The notes under the pieces were generated by a model. It saw only the letters and a program-made list of their open reading frames with translations, ran no database searches and had not been told where the DNA came from. Positions 8,946-19,660 of a stretch of DNA of 64,000 bases are shown here, one piece after another. The stretch lies in assembly GCA_009760855.2 (NCBI GenBank), contig WPIO01000115.1, positions 1,200,648-1,264,647 of the forward strand, in the 5' to 3' direction. The DNA comes from Cristatella mucedo. Its lineage: Eukaryota > Bryozoa > Phylactolaemata > Cristatellidae. Positions within the stretch are counted from its first letter, which is position 1. Each line of letters starts with the position of its first letter. A program made the position numbers and the translations under genes.

Positions 8946-11150
8946 TGGTCGAGCGAAACAGGCAAGCCTTAAAACAGGTCTTATCTGTTTCGGTTTACTT
9001 GTGAGGTGTCATTAACAACTGGGGCGATTGTTTGAAGATAATTTTGCAACGGGCCATAAATCCCAACAGTGCATGGTGTCTGGAGGATATAGTGACTTAA
9101 TATTTGTTAGGTGAGTGCGTATTTAGAAAGGCTCATGGCATGTGTCTTCTGCCCTCTAAAATTGTTATGAACTGATTAAGATTTGACACTGTGAGCAAAA
9201 TAATCTGAAAACAATGGTGCTATTCCTAGAGGTTCAAACCACTTTAGGTATCTGAGCCAAGATACTTGAAAAGGTAACAAATCAAATCAGCCACTCCGAT
9301 TTGCGAAAACGCTCACTAAGCCCTGCACTTTAAAAAAAATTCAGTACCTATTAATCAATTTTAGAAGTATGCAATAAAGAGCACAAGCTATTCCATCTGT
9401 CAAACTAAATATTCGGTCAATATTCCTGAACCGATGAGACGAACAATAATGGAAATGCTGATTCTTATTGCAAATCCCTTATATAAATCTGCAAGAATAG
9501 TTTCTCAACGTCTCTTTGCATGCAACATAGTAATCTGCTTTAAGTGTATCCTAAAAGCTCATCTGTTGCAAACCTTGGCGGGATCAGGACTTAATTTAAA
9601 TAGCCATATAACTATTGTCGAAATTACCGAGCTAATTAACACAGCTGATGAATTACATTTGTTGAAAATTTAAGAATATTTAAGAAACACGCAACTACTC
9701 ATACATCTGGTAAAGATGACGGATATAGTATGCGTGACTGCAACGAAGAATGTTTGTGTCAGCCGTTTTCATTAAAATTCTCATTTATCATTGTGATGCA
9801 AACTTTCCGGGAATGATTCAGCCAGGGAAAAGCACCGTGGCTTCAATCACAGTATAGGTTTTGGTTACCAGTTTTTACGGTTATGGTATCGAGGAAAGTT
9901 TGAATTTCACAGACTTGTAAATGCAGCAATAAAGTAGAAAGATTCATTAAAATATCAGGCGATTTAAGGGCATCGTGTGTGCAGTAGCTGATGAGCTTTG
10001 GCGGCTCTTCCCCACTAGCAGTATAAATAAAGGATCAACCAGAGCAGGATTTCAATCTGAGTCCTCGGGCGTAGAGAAACGCCACTGCGAAATCGGGATT
10101 ATGATAATAATGTGAATGCAATTAAATGTAACTGCATTCGCTTCCAATTTTAAATAAACTCATGGAAAAAAAATCACACACCACATGTCAATTTTCTAAG
10201 TTTTTAATATTGAGTTTATCAGTGGCCGGTGTATGTGTTTAACAGATCTCACGTTCTCACCAAATTTCAGCTCCAAACTTTGTTCATTACATTCATACTA
10301 TGAGAGAGTAGTTTTTCACAGAATGTGCTGCAGTAATTTCATACTTAACAACTTCCTCTGTATATAATCTGGAACTTAGCTCACCATTGCCTAGGCATTG
10401 CCCTTAGACTTGTTTCATCGACGTTTCTCACTACTTCCTGTCTCGGCCACCTCCTCTTTTTCAGATTTTACAGCCTTTGAGTCGATGTTAACTTTCATTT
10501 TTTCCATACCATAACTTTATTAGCTAAACAAATTGATTCATGAGACCAGATGTTACTTTAAAAATGCAAACTCCTTCAAGCTAACTAAATTTATGTTAAC
10601 TCTGACTTCTCTACAACGAAGTAAGAGATATATACTTTTAAACATAATTTATTGTATGCATGCAAGAAGCACTTTCCAGATATTTTTTCTTGTATACATC
10701 TTACTTAAATGTACCAACGGTATCATTTGAAAAGCATATATACTCACATGCAATTTCAGAAAAATTTGCTCTATTCAGTGTCTAGCGTCCTTACTTTCTC
10801 TATCGGGTATAGCTCAATACGACTCTACTGCCAATGTGTTTTCGTCATTCTCAGACGATAGCGGATTAAACTGCGTAGAAATGGAGAAGGCCGAGAAGAG
10901 ATTTGCAAGAGCTGTAGTATTTATCCATGAGATACTGGAGGGGTGTCGTTCATAAATGCCTCTATTTATACCTTTTTTTATTTCCTTTGCTCCCCTTAAA
11001 GGGCCAGCTGCTGCAATTAGAATTTACAAGCAGGAAATAATATAGAACTGCATGAAACTGTGTGCAAGATTGAGTTGCTATTTTTGCACACTGTAGCATC
11101 AATTTCAAGCCGTTTTCACTGATCTAGAATCAGTCATTTAAATCTATCGT
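8946..11150. other. long unique AT-rich stretch
   Basis: No gene is supported. Short open frames at 9434-9673 and 10533-10730 are AT-driven. A diverged tRNA-derived SINE may lie at about 9975-10100 (GATGAGCTTTGGCGGCTC, then AGCAGGATTTCAATCTGAGTCC). The rest looks like ordinary intergenic or intronic DNA. Confidence 0.4.
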
Positions 11151-11154
11151 TTTG

Positions 11155-12060
11155 ATTTCACCTGACAACAAGCTACCGATACTGGCCCAATTCTATCGCT
11201 CACCTGGTACCAAGTCCGTGTGTATCTGGGATTTTTGATATCTCTTTTCGATATTTTTGTGCAAAAGATGGTCGTTCCTCATCTTGGTTGAATTCAAATA
11301 CCATTTCATAACTCATATGATGCCTTCAGCACCAAAACTCTTACGCTGACTGACTTATCTTCACTTGCAGCCCATGTGCACACTAAGGGTCGAACACTTG
11401 ACAAAATCTTCATCTACAACAGTGAGCTATCATCACCAATTATTAAGAGATTCTGCTTATCTGAATAGATGCAGATAACACTTTCTGTTCAATGTGCCAT
11501 CCGCAATATCTAAAATCACATTTGAATAGCAAAACCACAAGACCCCTGACATCAGTGTTTTCCACAAGAGACTGTCAGTTTCGGCCCTGTTGCTCAATTC
11601 TCTTGCAGAACGACCATCAATTGTAGAATGCTACAATAAGGCACTAGCTGATATTCTCAACGTTTTTGCACCTCTGACTAAGTGAGCTGTGTGCCTTCGC
11701 ACGGAAGGCCTGAGATTTATTATTGACATTAAACTAGCTAGATCCACTGAGCCCGTGCTTTAACCAGCACTGAAAAGGCTGCGACAGATTAGCTATTAAC
11801 TGACATGAATGCTAGGGATCGTAAATCTTAATAATCATAGCAATTAGTCGTAGGTAAGGCTAAGTCTATCTTTTGTTTACATATCGCCAACGCAGTTGCA
11901 CAATCGGAAAACAAGTAGGTTTTAAATCAACTTCACCTTAACCACTCCCAGATAAGTTACTTAGCAATTGATCCATGTGGCTATCTAGCTGATTACTTTT
12001 CTAGCTTCTTTTTAATCACCGTAGACAAAATTAAAGTCTATCTCCACCGTAGCATAATCC
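11155..12060 (+). pseudogene. LINE endonuclease-domain remnant
   Basis: Broken plus-strand frames still read like the C-terminal half of a LINE EN domain: PILAQFYRSPGTKSV (the usual YRPPG segment), then STKTLTLTDLSSLAAHVHTK and GRTLDKIFIYNSELSS, where the family normally reads TLDLVIT. Later phrases fit the EN-RT linker. Stops and frameshifts occur throughout. I cannot decide between LINE-A and LINE-B. Confidence 0.5.
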
Positions 12061-12143
12061 CATCTGAATAAACGCTCATTACTAATAACACTACAGGGCT
12101 CTATTTCCTCAGTTCGCTGCACTGCAGGTCGGTGTCTTCACCA

Positions 12144-12808
12144 TAGAAGGCACCAGCATGCGCGATCAGGCGATTGCAGCTGGTGCAAAACTCTGCAGCT
12201 AGGCTTGTCTGTCGTGAGCGTCGCAGTTGCCACATTACTCCACTTCTCGCCGACCTGCACTGGTTACCAGTCAAGCAACGGATTGACTTCAAGGTTTTGT
12301 CGCTCACTTTTAGGTCTCTTCATTATATGGCTCCAGCCTATCTTTCAGAGATACTACCCCATCAGGCAAAGCATCGTACCACTCGCTTTTCGGAATCCAA
12401 CAGTCTACAAATATCTCGTACAAACCTTAAATCCTTTGGAGACCGTGCATTTAGCTCGTATGCTCCAACAGCCTGGAACTCCCTCCCGATCTGCATCAGA
12501 ACATCCCCCGACCTGACCACATTTAAAAGAAACTTAAAAACATACTTATTTAGGACAGCATTTAGTGGGTCCTTGTGATTCGTCCTCGATGTGCTTATGC
12601 GTGCTGACACTGTTCATGCTGCCACTAACCACATTTGCATGCTGACCCAGTGCATGTAACCCCTAACCATGTTATTCATTTTGTTTGTTTTTCAAGCATG
12701 ATTTTACTTACTATTCTATTGCGTATCACTTTGCAGCAAATGTAAAGCGCCTAGAAAGAGATTAGGTTCTCTGAGGGCGCTTTATCAAGTGCAATATTAT
12801 TATTATTA
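12144..12808 (+). pseudogene. LINE-A, young subfamily, C terminus to 3' end
   Basis: The frame is open from the first recognisable LINE-A base (about 12144) to a stop at 12576-12578. It encodes QLVQNSAARLVCRERRSCH, ADLHWLPVKQRIDFKVLSL, HQAKHRTTRFSESNSL and SSYAPTAWNSLP. By eye it differs from the 45 kb copy at only about five residues in roughly 130. Both copies share the diagnostic 3' UTR variant TACTATTCTATTGCGTATCAC, where older copies have CCATTCAATTGCATTTCCC. The (ATT)n tail ends near 12808. Confidence 0.9.
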
Positions 12809-13374
12809 AAAGCGGCGTCATCGTGAATTCCATTTCTTAAGCAAAGAAGACTAATAGTCCTCCAGACCATATACACATGGTTTATCTTCTAAAATACAAA
12901 GACAAGTGGCTGTCATAAATGATTTATAATATAATTAATACATTTAAGCCCCCTGTCATGTCATAAATGATATCTAACATAAAATAATATAAGTTCAGCC
13001 TCCTGTCATGCCTCTGCTAGTTCAACAAGGCTGTGTTTAAGCAGCTAATTAAAAAAGCAGCACTAGAATATAAAAACTGCAGCAGCTTTTCCGAGTCTTT
13101 ACTCGACCATTCCCAGAAAATACTTCTGAAAGAGTTGTGGCAGACCAGTTGAACACTTGCATACAAATTCAAACATGGACGGCAAGTTTTATTGTGAGTT
13201 TAGAGCTAATCCCTTCCTCTCAAATCACTATTGCTTGGGGCTTATAATGAACTTCTCAGAAAAGCAGAATTCCATAGTACATATTTCAATTAAGTGTTTT
13301 AATTGAACATTGTAACATACAATAGAAAAAATTAGGATTTAATTTGTCAACTATTGGTCGAAGAAGCTAACAAA
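12809..13374. other. no recognised feature
   Basis: AT-rich. A short near-duplicate occurs: CCTCCTGTCATGCC at about 12999 resembles CCCCCTGTCATGTC at 12950, each followed by or preceded by AAATGATAT-type sequence. No gene is supported. Confidence 0.3.
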
Positions 13375-13472
13375 ATCATTATTGCTTGCACCTGACAACA
13401 AGGGATTGCTCACTGCAAGATTTTAAGTCATGACCCCAGTCTTAAAGACAAGGCACCTTACCTTCTGGACTA
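13375..13472 (-). mobile_element. SINE-2 fragment
   Basis: Shares the SINE-2 order: GCTTGCACC, GGCAACA-type sequence, ATTGCTCACTGCAAGATTTTAAGTCATGACC (degenerate B box region), then AAGGCACCTTACCTT. Compare 19110-19225. It is diverged and partial. Confidence 0.45.
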
Positions 13473-13479
13473 TCTAGAT

Positions 13480-14140
13480 CATATGAAGACACTAATAACT
13501 CTGCTAGTATCCCCAGTCGTTGGGAAAGTCACCATACCTTCGTGGCGCCTGCTCCTACTGACCTCATTAATGCAGTGAACGTGGCACTTAGAAGTGCTCC
13601 TGACAAGTATGCTCCCGTACATTCTTTCCATCTAATAAGTCCTGAAATTCCTAACAATTTACAAAGAATCTTCAAAAGATGCACCATATTAAGCGCCGGC
13701 CGGAACGTCGTTTTTGTAAATCGGGATCTGATGAAGATCTAGTCAATTGCAACGAGTTCCTTTGAGGCTGCCCCCTGAAGCCTAAAAAAGCCAGGGCTTA
13801 TTTTTCACTCGGAAACTGAAGTACTGCCAGTCAGACCCGAAACAGATTTACGAGACGGTAAACGATTTACTGACCAATTCTGAGAGGTCCGAATCGCCCG
13901 ATATTAACGGCTCTGCCAAAAATTGTTCACCCTCTTTAACTGAAGAAACCGCATACATTAGTGCCTCCATAAAGCCACCTCGACTGAAGCAATTGCGGAA
14001 TCACAACCTGTGACCTTCCATGGACAATTTACCGAGGTTTCCGCTTGCAGTGTGGCTACCTAAGGTCTAGTATAAATAGGTTGTCTTCTGTAGACCTTAC
14101 ACAGGCATCTGTGTGATCTTCCCTTTCAGATCAGCTTAGC
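13480..14140 (+). pseudogene. LINE-B EN-RT linker fragment
   Basis: Broken plus-strand frames match the linker seen on the minus strand at 16144-16500. ERSESPDINGSAKNCSPSLT here corresponds to SDSPDIKGSAETFSAFFT there, and ISASIKPPRLKQL to IHASVKPRPTKAI. Upstream, HQHAFVAPAPTDLINAVN-type sequence is the preceding linker. The copy lacks both EN and RT catalytic parts. Confidence 0.65.
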
Positions 14141-14419
14141 CTTTGTTAAACTTAGTGGAAAAATAGGTAAGGCAATTGCTTTACACTACCTAGGTCCCGA
14201 TATCGTAGGTATGAATCCTAAATTTGACTAATTTTTATTAGACTGCAACCAGTGGGAATAGCCGCAAAAGCTCTTCTTTCACTATACGAAAGAGGCTGTA
14301 AAATCAGCTAGCATTCTTATAGCTCTGCCATAACAAGATTTATAATACTCCTTTTTAAAAAGGGGTCGTACCCAAGTCCTCAAATCCACCATTACTAAAA
14401 CCAATACCTAAGACAATAT
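14141..14419. other. no recognised feature
   Basis: Short interval between two LINE-B pieces, perhaps the decayed continuation of the plus-strand copy. Nothing definite is visible. Confidence 0.3.
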
Positions 14420-14665
14420 AGGTTAGATAGATAATGAAATGTATTGTAATGTATCTCCGTCTGTAACTCTACAAAGTCATACAGACCATGTGGGTGTTTC
14501 GCAGGAGAGTTTTGTATAGCCCACTCCAGCCTAAGCAGCTTTCGGTAAGCATTCGGTAGCCAACAGACTACGTCTCACGTAACAAAGAGAAAGTTGGAAA
14601 TATATCAGAGTCTGGAGAGTAGTTGAAGTAGTGAGAAGCATAGAAATAGCAGCTCAGGACGCGGA

Positions 14666-14926
14666 TCAGGGATCGGCAGTAGGAGAGCACTTGTCGTTGC
14701 CTAAGAATTGTGGAAGCGAGTTAAACAGTCTAGCATGTGCCGAGCTAAAGCTTCTGTTGCCAACGGTCTTTAAGTGGAGGAATGGGACAGCTAATTTATT
14801 GTCCGGACAGGACCTCAGGGCGAAAACAGCATGAAACTGATGCAGTCGTTCAGCTAGGGACGAAGGAGAAAGCCGTGTCGGGTCTTGTGGGTCAGCAAAA
14901 AACTTTGCTCTGTATCCTTTGCTCAA
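14666..14926 (-). pseudogene. LINE-B C-terminal domain
   Basis: Encodes SPSSLAERLHQFHAVFALRS, then DNKLAVPFLHLKTVGNRSF and ARLFNSLPQFLGNDK. This is the family-specific segment downstream of RT, intact over about 80 codons but out of frame with the RT pieces. Confidence 0.8.
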
Positions 14927-15403
14927 CCAGCTACCATCCTAGCTCTTCCAGCAAAGGAGACACGTGCTCAAACCGCTGGGGCTTGAAGACCAGCCTTGCA
15001 GCCATATTCATATTCCGTTGTAGTGGCATACTAGCTTTCTTCGGCAGCCCAGCCAAAAGAGAATTACCATAATCAAGCTGACACAGAACTAAAAAGCTAG
15101 TTAAATTTTTTACAAGCCGCTGTGGGAAACGGCTCCTAATCTTGGATAGGGATCAGATGTGACGGCTAGCTGTAGAGGCAGTCTTCTGAATGAAGCTTTT
15201 GAAATTGAGGCAGCTGTCGCACATGACACCAAAATTTTGAGCACGTAGTGATTGTCGCACGATTGCATCAATTATTAGAACCAAACAGCCTTTTTATGCA
15301 GCCACACTTTTAAGGTGTTCTGTGAGCAGCAGTTTGGTTTTATCACAATTTAATTTCAGGAAGTTTTCCGACGTCCAAGGTCGAATATCGGCAAGGCAAG
15401 CAT

Positions 15404-16071
15404 TTAGTTTCTCGGTTGCCCAGCAGATTCTGAAGGTTTGAATGACAAATACAACCGAGTATCATCAGCATAGAAGTGATATCCTATTCCATGCGCGCTA
15501 ATCACTTTTCCCTGAGGTCGTGTATAAATAGAGAGCATCAAGAAACCAAGTACAGACCACTTGAGGGACTCAACAGGCGACCTTTCTTGTGTCTGAGACT
15601 TGACCCCCGCATGACAAGGATTGAACACGATCATACTAGTATGATTTAAACCACGCCATCGCTTCGTCCGCCAGACTAATTGTTGCTCTCAATCGTTCAA
15701 TCAGAACTTCGCGATCAATGGTGTCGAAGGCAGCAGACAGATCTATCGGAGCTGGGGCAGTGACATTCCCGTCGTCGTTGCCACTTAGAATGACATTGCT
15801 AACACGGAGGAGAGAAGTTTCAGTAGAGTTCTGCCTCTTGAACCCTGATGGAAATCTGGGTGACAAAACATTATTTTCAATATGTTTACCAGCTGCTTAG
15901 CAATAATTTTTTTAGATACTTTGATAAAAACGGAAGAAGGGAAACTGGGCGATAATTTGCTAGGACCTCTGTCTCTAATTCAGGCTTTTCAAGAATGGGT
16001 CTAACGAGTTCCGATTTATAGGACTTGGGGACTACTCCTCTTCCCCAAAAAGCATTACAAATCTTGGTCAT
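15404..16071 (-). pseudogene. LINE-B reverse transcriptase, three broken frames
   Basis: From 16071 downward: NYRPVSLLPFLSKYLKKLLL (entry to the RT fingers), then SGFKRQNSTETSLLRVSN and DLSAAFDTIDREVLIERLR, which holds the first catalytic Asp. The last piece has IGYHFYADDTRLYLSF, with the YADD catalytic pair. The GVPQGS motif region reads VESLKWSVLGFLMLSIY and is mutated. Frameshifts at about 15885 and 15635 split the domain, so no active enzyme can be made. Confidence 0.9.
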
Positions 16072-16645
16072 GGCAGGACCAAGTTGGTCTGCTAGTGAAG
16101 ACCACGGAGATTAAGGTATAATGCCTTCAGGAAACGAGCTATTTTAGCTAGACCTTATAAAGGCAGCCACATCACTTGCAGAAACGTCGGAGAACCTTCT
16201 AAGGAAGGTCACAGGTTGAGGAAGAGCAATTGCTTTAGTCGGACGGGGCTTAACGGAGGCATGAATGTGCACAATTTCTTTAGTGAAGAAGGCTGAAAAC
16301 GTTTCGGCTGACCCCTTAATATCTGGGGAGTCAGACCTCAAATCTTAGGCCAGTAAATGGTTTACTGTCTTAAAAATCTGTTTATTGTCCGACTGGCAGG
16401 AATTCAGCTTTTGAATGAAAAAGAAGCCCTGGTGGTGTAAGCTTTTGGTTCTAAACTCGAATGCAGTCTTCAAAATTGATTAGATCTGCCTCAGACCCAG
16501 ATTTCTTGAATTGACGTCTAGCCTGTGCTTAACCCGGCACAATTTAAGGAGTGTTTTTTTGTAAATTTAAAGGAATCTCCACGACTTTGAACAAGCATAA
16601 AGCGAATAGTAGCATGCTTGTCAAGAGCACTCCTGAGTGTCATGT

Positions 16646-17605
16646 TCAACGCATCAGTGAGGGTATTGAGTCTGCCGGTCGATCAAGAAGACCTGCATCA
16701 CAAAAACATTCCAAAAACTTGACCATGTCAATGCTTTGTAAGTTACGTCGTTTAGCAAATTCGACAACTCTCTGTACGTACGAGGGAGCAGGAACAGTTA
16801 ACGAGACCGAACAATAATCTGAGAGGGTCATAGGGCGGACCACAAGGTCAGTGGGGAGGACATCCTTAGTGATTACGAGATCTATAAAGTTGCCACAGAC
16901 GTGGGTGCTATGAATAACGTGTCGGGCCAAACCAAAATTGTCCAGACAGTCAAGAAATGAGCAGACCTGGCAGTTGCTAGGATTTTCAACGTGATTATTA
17001 AAGTATCCCAAAATCAGTAACGGCTTGTCACACAGAAATATTTTAGCGAGGAACTCCGAAAAGTCATCTACAAACAAGTTTAGACAGCCCGAAGGAGGAT
17101 GGTATTTCACAACAGTGAGAGGCATTGTCTTTGATGAAGAACTGATGGCAACCGATTCAAACGATGACCCATACGAGAAACTGCACATTTTATAGCTAAA
17201 TGATTCACAAAAAACAATTGCAACCCTGCCACCAACCTTGTCAGAACGCAGGGTCTGATAGAATAAGAACCCGGTTGAACTGGTCTCGGAAATACAGCTA
17301 CAGGAACAAGGCGTCATCCAGGTTTTAATGGGCAGAAATGCATCCAGCTTTTCATATACCACCTGATCGCTGATAAGTAACCCCTTGGTTTTTAGTGAGT
17401 GGATATTAAGTAGGCGGAATTTAAAAGGCTGTATAAACAACTCGTGACGGCGATGAAGTGGCTTGTATTCTCTACCGTTTGTGTCGGGCCCGGCGGACGC
17501 TGGCTCTTCAAATTTGAATTGGACCTTGGTAACGGCCGTCGGACAAAGTTCCATAACGCCCTGGGCTACGGCGGGTGGGCTACTACCGCGACAAGTACTA
17601 TTCAA
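16646..17605 (-). pseudogene. LINE-B apurinic-type endonuclease domain
   Basis: The longest open frame in the window, about 319 codons. It shows the EEP-fold order of LINE endonucleases: FRLLNIHSLKTKG (N-terminal Asn), DKVGGRVAIVFCE (usually GGGVAI), then YHPPSG (YRPPG), LLILGYFNNHV (usually GDFNxH), NFIDLVITKD and TLSDYCSVSL (usually SDH). Three catalytic or structural residues are changed: Asp of GDFN to Tyr, Gly of GGGVA to Arg, and the final His of SDH to Tyr. It therefore looks inactive even though the frame is open. There is no ATG at the listed start, and the frame continues a little further upstream. Confidence 0.85.
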
Positions 17606-18526
17606 TGCTTTTATCTTACGAGTCCAAGGTTTGATAGCCGAGCTGTTGATAGGACGAAAGCAGGATGCAGGAAGGTTCTCACTGGCCTGCAGGAGATGGC
17701 CCGCCGGTAGGTATCGACTAATGGCAACATCGAACCTTATGCTAAGCAGGTCCTGTTTTGTTTAGCATATCCGAAGACAGCTCATAAATAGTCACAAAGA
17801 AGATAGCAGCGGAATACCCAAAGGTGTTATGGAGAAATCATGCAAAGGTCTACACCAGGCTAGGAGTCGGAGTCCGGATGCTGCTCTTTAGCACTTGGAG
17901 GAATGTGATATAGAGGTCCTTACAAACTAGTGCCCAGTTTCTATCGTTCCTCCTTTGTCCAAGGTTCTTGAAACAAAAATCAGCTAAGCATCAATTAGCC
18001 CTCATTAAAAAAAGTGAAATGTCGGCCAATTTCAATCATGGTTTAAGGGGCAGCACGCGACTGAAACTACTCTTCTCCGTGTTACTAATGAAATCATGTG
18101 CAGCAACTATGACATAAATGTCTCAGTATGCACTTTCAGGTCTATCAGCTGCCTTCGACAAGTTTACAGAAATCTCTTACTTGAACGACTGAGAACTATG
18201 ATCGGTTCGGCTAACGAGGCACTGACGTGGTTTAGATCTTACTTGTCCTATCGCATTCAATAGATTTCGTGTAGGGATCAGGTCTTACGCATGAGACGAG
18301 GCACCTATGGAGTCCCTCTCGAGCTTGTCTTTGGTCCGTCACTGTTCTTCATTTCTAGTCAACTCCTGGAAGAATGATTAAGGCCGTTGAACAGGGTATA
18401 CATTTATTTTGATGATTCTCAGATGTATTTGTCATGCAATCCGTTGGAATCTGCTGCAGCAACTGATATAATGAATGCTTGCCTTTCTGACGTTCAAACC
18501 TGATTGTCTGAAAACTGCTTAATAAT

Positions 18527-18600
18527 AATCATAATAATGCTCTTGATAAAGCAATCTCAGAGAACTCTATCTCTTTTTAGGCGCTTTACCCATGCTTGAA
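18527..18600 (-). mobile_element. LINE-A 3' tail nested in LINE-B
   Basis: About 70 bases: an ATT-type tail, then the minus-strand LINE-A hairpin (AAAGCAATCTCAGAGAAC..CTTTTTAGGCGCTTTAC). LINE-B sequence resumes immediately on both sides (GAAAACTGCTTAA before, ATGCTTGAAACTAAATTACG after). The shared TGCTTRA is a likely target-site duplication. Confidence 0.75.
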
Positions 18601-19084
18601 ACTAAATTACGATAAAACTGTACAGCTGCTCATAGCGAATGCTGGGATTCTGTCAGGATAAGAAGGCTTTGCTCGTAAATAGACGATGCTGTTGTGAGAC
18701 CATCACTGCATAATAAAAATGTAGGTCTCTTTTTTGAAAACATATCTTCCCTAACTTTTAAAAGCTCCATTCATTAGACTGCTTCTACACCTAGTCATCA
18801 TGTTATATCCATACTTAAGACAAGGAGCTGTCTTCCCAGTGGCTTGCTAAAACTTAGCTAGGTCCTTAGTTCTGTCTTGGCAAGATTTTTGTAATTGCTT
18901 TTTGGTAAGTATAACATAAAAGCAATCAGGTCACTGAAGATTGCAATAAATATGGCTACAAGGCTAGTTTGTAAATACCAGAGGTTTTACCACGTGCTTC
19001 CATTTCCAAAAGAGCTAGGACGGCTGCCGGTTGATCAAGTGATACAGAGTAAAGTGCTTAAAAAAATCCTAGCTGCCTAAACAG

Positions 19085-19237
19085 CCTATTTTTGTATAGC
19101 GACGGAAGAGCCTTTACGGCTATCACTACCGCTTGCAGTGGCAATAAAGGATCGCCCACCACAGGAATCGAACCCACGACTTCGGGAATGAGGTCATGAA
19201 AGCAACTGCCTTACCTTGTGTGCCATTATGGCTCATG
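19085..19237 (-). mobile_element. SINE-2, tRNA-derived, nested in LINE-B
   Basis: On the minus strand the Pol III promoter is clear: a box A-like TGGCACACAAGG and a perfect B box GGTTCGATTCC (19164-19174 on the plus strand as its reverse complement), about 50 bases apart. The 3' part reads GGCGATCCTTTATTGCCACTGCAAGCGG. LINE-B resumes on both sides. Confidence 0.8.
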
Positions 19238-19660
19238 CTGAACGACAAGGACCACTGTGGTTTGGCTCCTCTATATCTAACTGAACTGCTGCACCATTTC
19301 AGCCTCCTCTGGCCTCAGGGTCCTGTAAGGACTATACAATAGCCTTTACATTCCTTCACTTAAATACCGTTGGCGACAAAAGGTTTTTCTTTGCAAGTCC
19401 AGGATTGTGAACCTCGCTTCCGCGATTCTTAAGCAACGACAACAACTCTTCTGCTGCCGACAATGACAAATCAATTCCGATTGTCCTGAGCTGCTACTTC
19501 ACTGCTGTTCACTAACTCAGCTGCTCTCATGACTCTGCTATGCTCGCATTCTCTCTAGTGAGTGAGAGGAAGTACCTTTGCTACTAAAATTCAAACCGAA
19601 AGCCGCTTAGACAACGAGTGGGCTATTTTTTTGTCTGTAGTTTATGGCGGTTAATTCCTT

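Larger units (their letters stand above)
14420..17720 (-). mobile_element. LINE-B, nearly full length, inactive
   Basis: Best LINE-B copy. On the minus strand it runs from a 5' region near 17720, through EN (16646-17605), linker (16144-16500), RT (15404-16071) and C-terminal domain (14666-14926), to the 3' UTR. The UTR has a stem-loop, CTCCACAAAGTC../..GACCATGTGGG reading the reverse strand, and an ACATT-type tail near 14430-14455. Multiple stops and frameshifts separate the parts. No ORF1-type domain is recognised. Confidence 0.85.
17925..19660 (+). pseudogene. LINE-B, old copy with two nested insertions
   Basis: Plus-strand LINE-B in head-to-head orientation to the 14.4-17.7 kb copy. Recognisable order: AATTTCAATCATGGTTTAAG (SGF region), GCTGCCTTCGACAAGTTTAC (AFD region), TTTATTTTGATGATTCTCAG (YADD decayed to FDDS), LKIAINMATRLVCK (RT C-terminal), then after the insertions GLAPLYLTELLHHF and a 3' UTR near 19610. 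Stops are everywhere. A LINE-A tail (18527-18597) and a SINE-2 (19090-19235) interrupt it. Confidence 0.8.

Noticed and set aside
12101..12307. Antisense open frame beginning SDKTLKSIRCLTGNQC, recurring at 36.5, 45.1 and 53.1 kb
   Set aside because: It recurs only because it lies opposite the conserved LINE-A C-terminal region; it is a shadow of that coding frame.
16646..17605. An intact host endonuclease gene, because the frame is about 319 codons long
   Set aside because: Its order of motifs is that of a LINE endonuclease, it is followed by linker and RT of the same element, and catalytic positions are mutated.
19085..19237. A functional tRNA gene on the minus strand
   Set aside because: The A and B boxes are present, but I cannot fold a full cloverleaf with acceptor stem and anticodon, and the unit recurs with a common non-tRNA 3' part, so it is a SINE.
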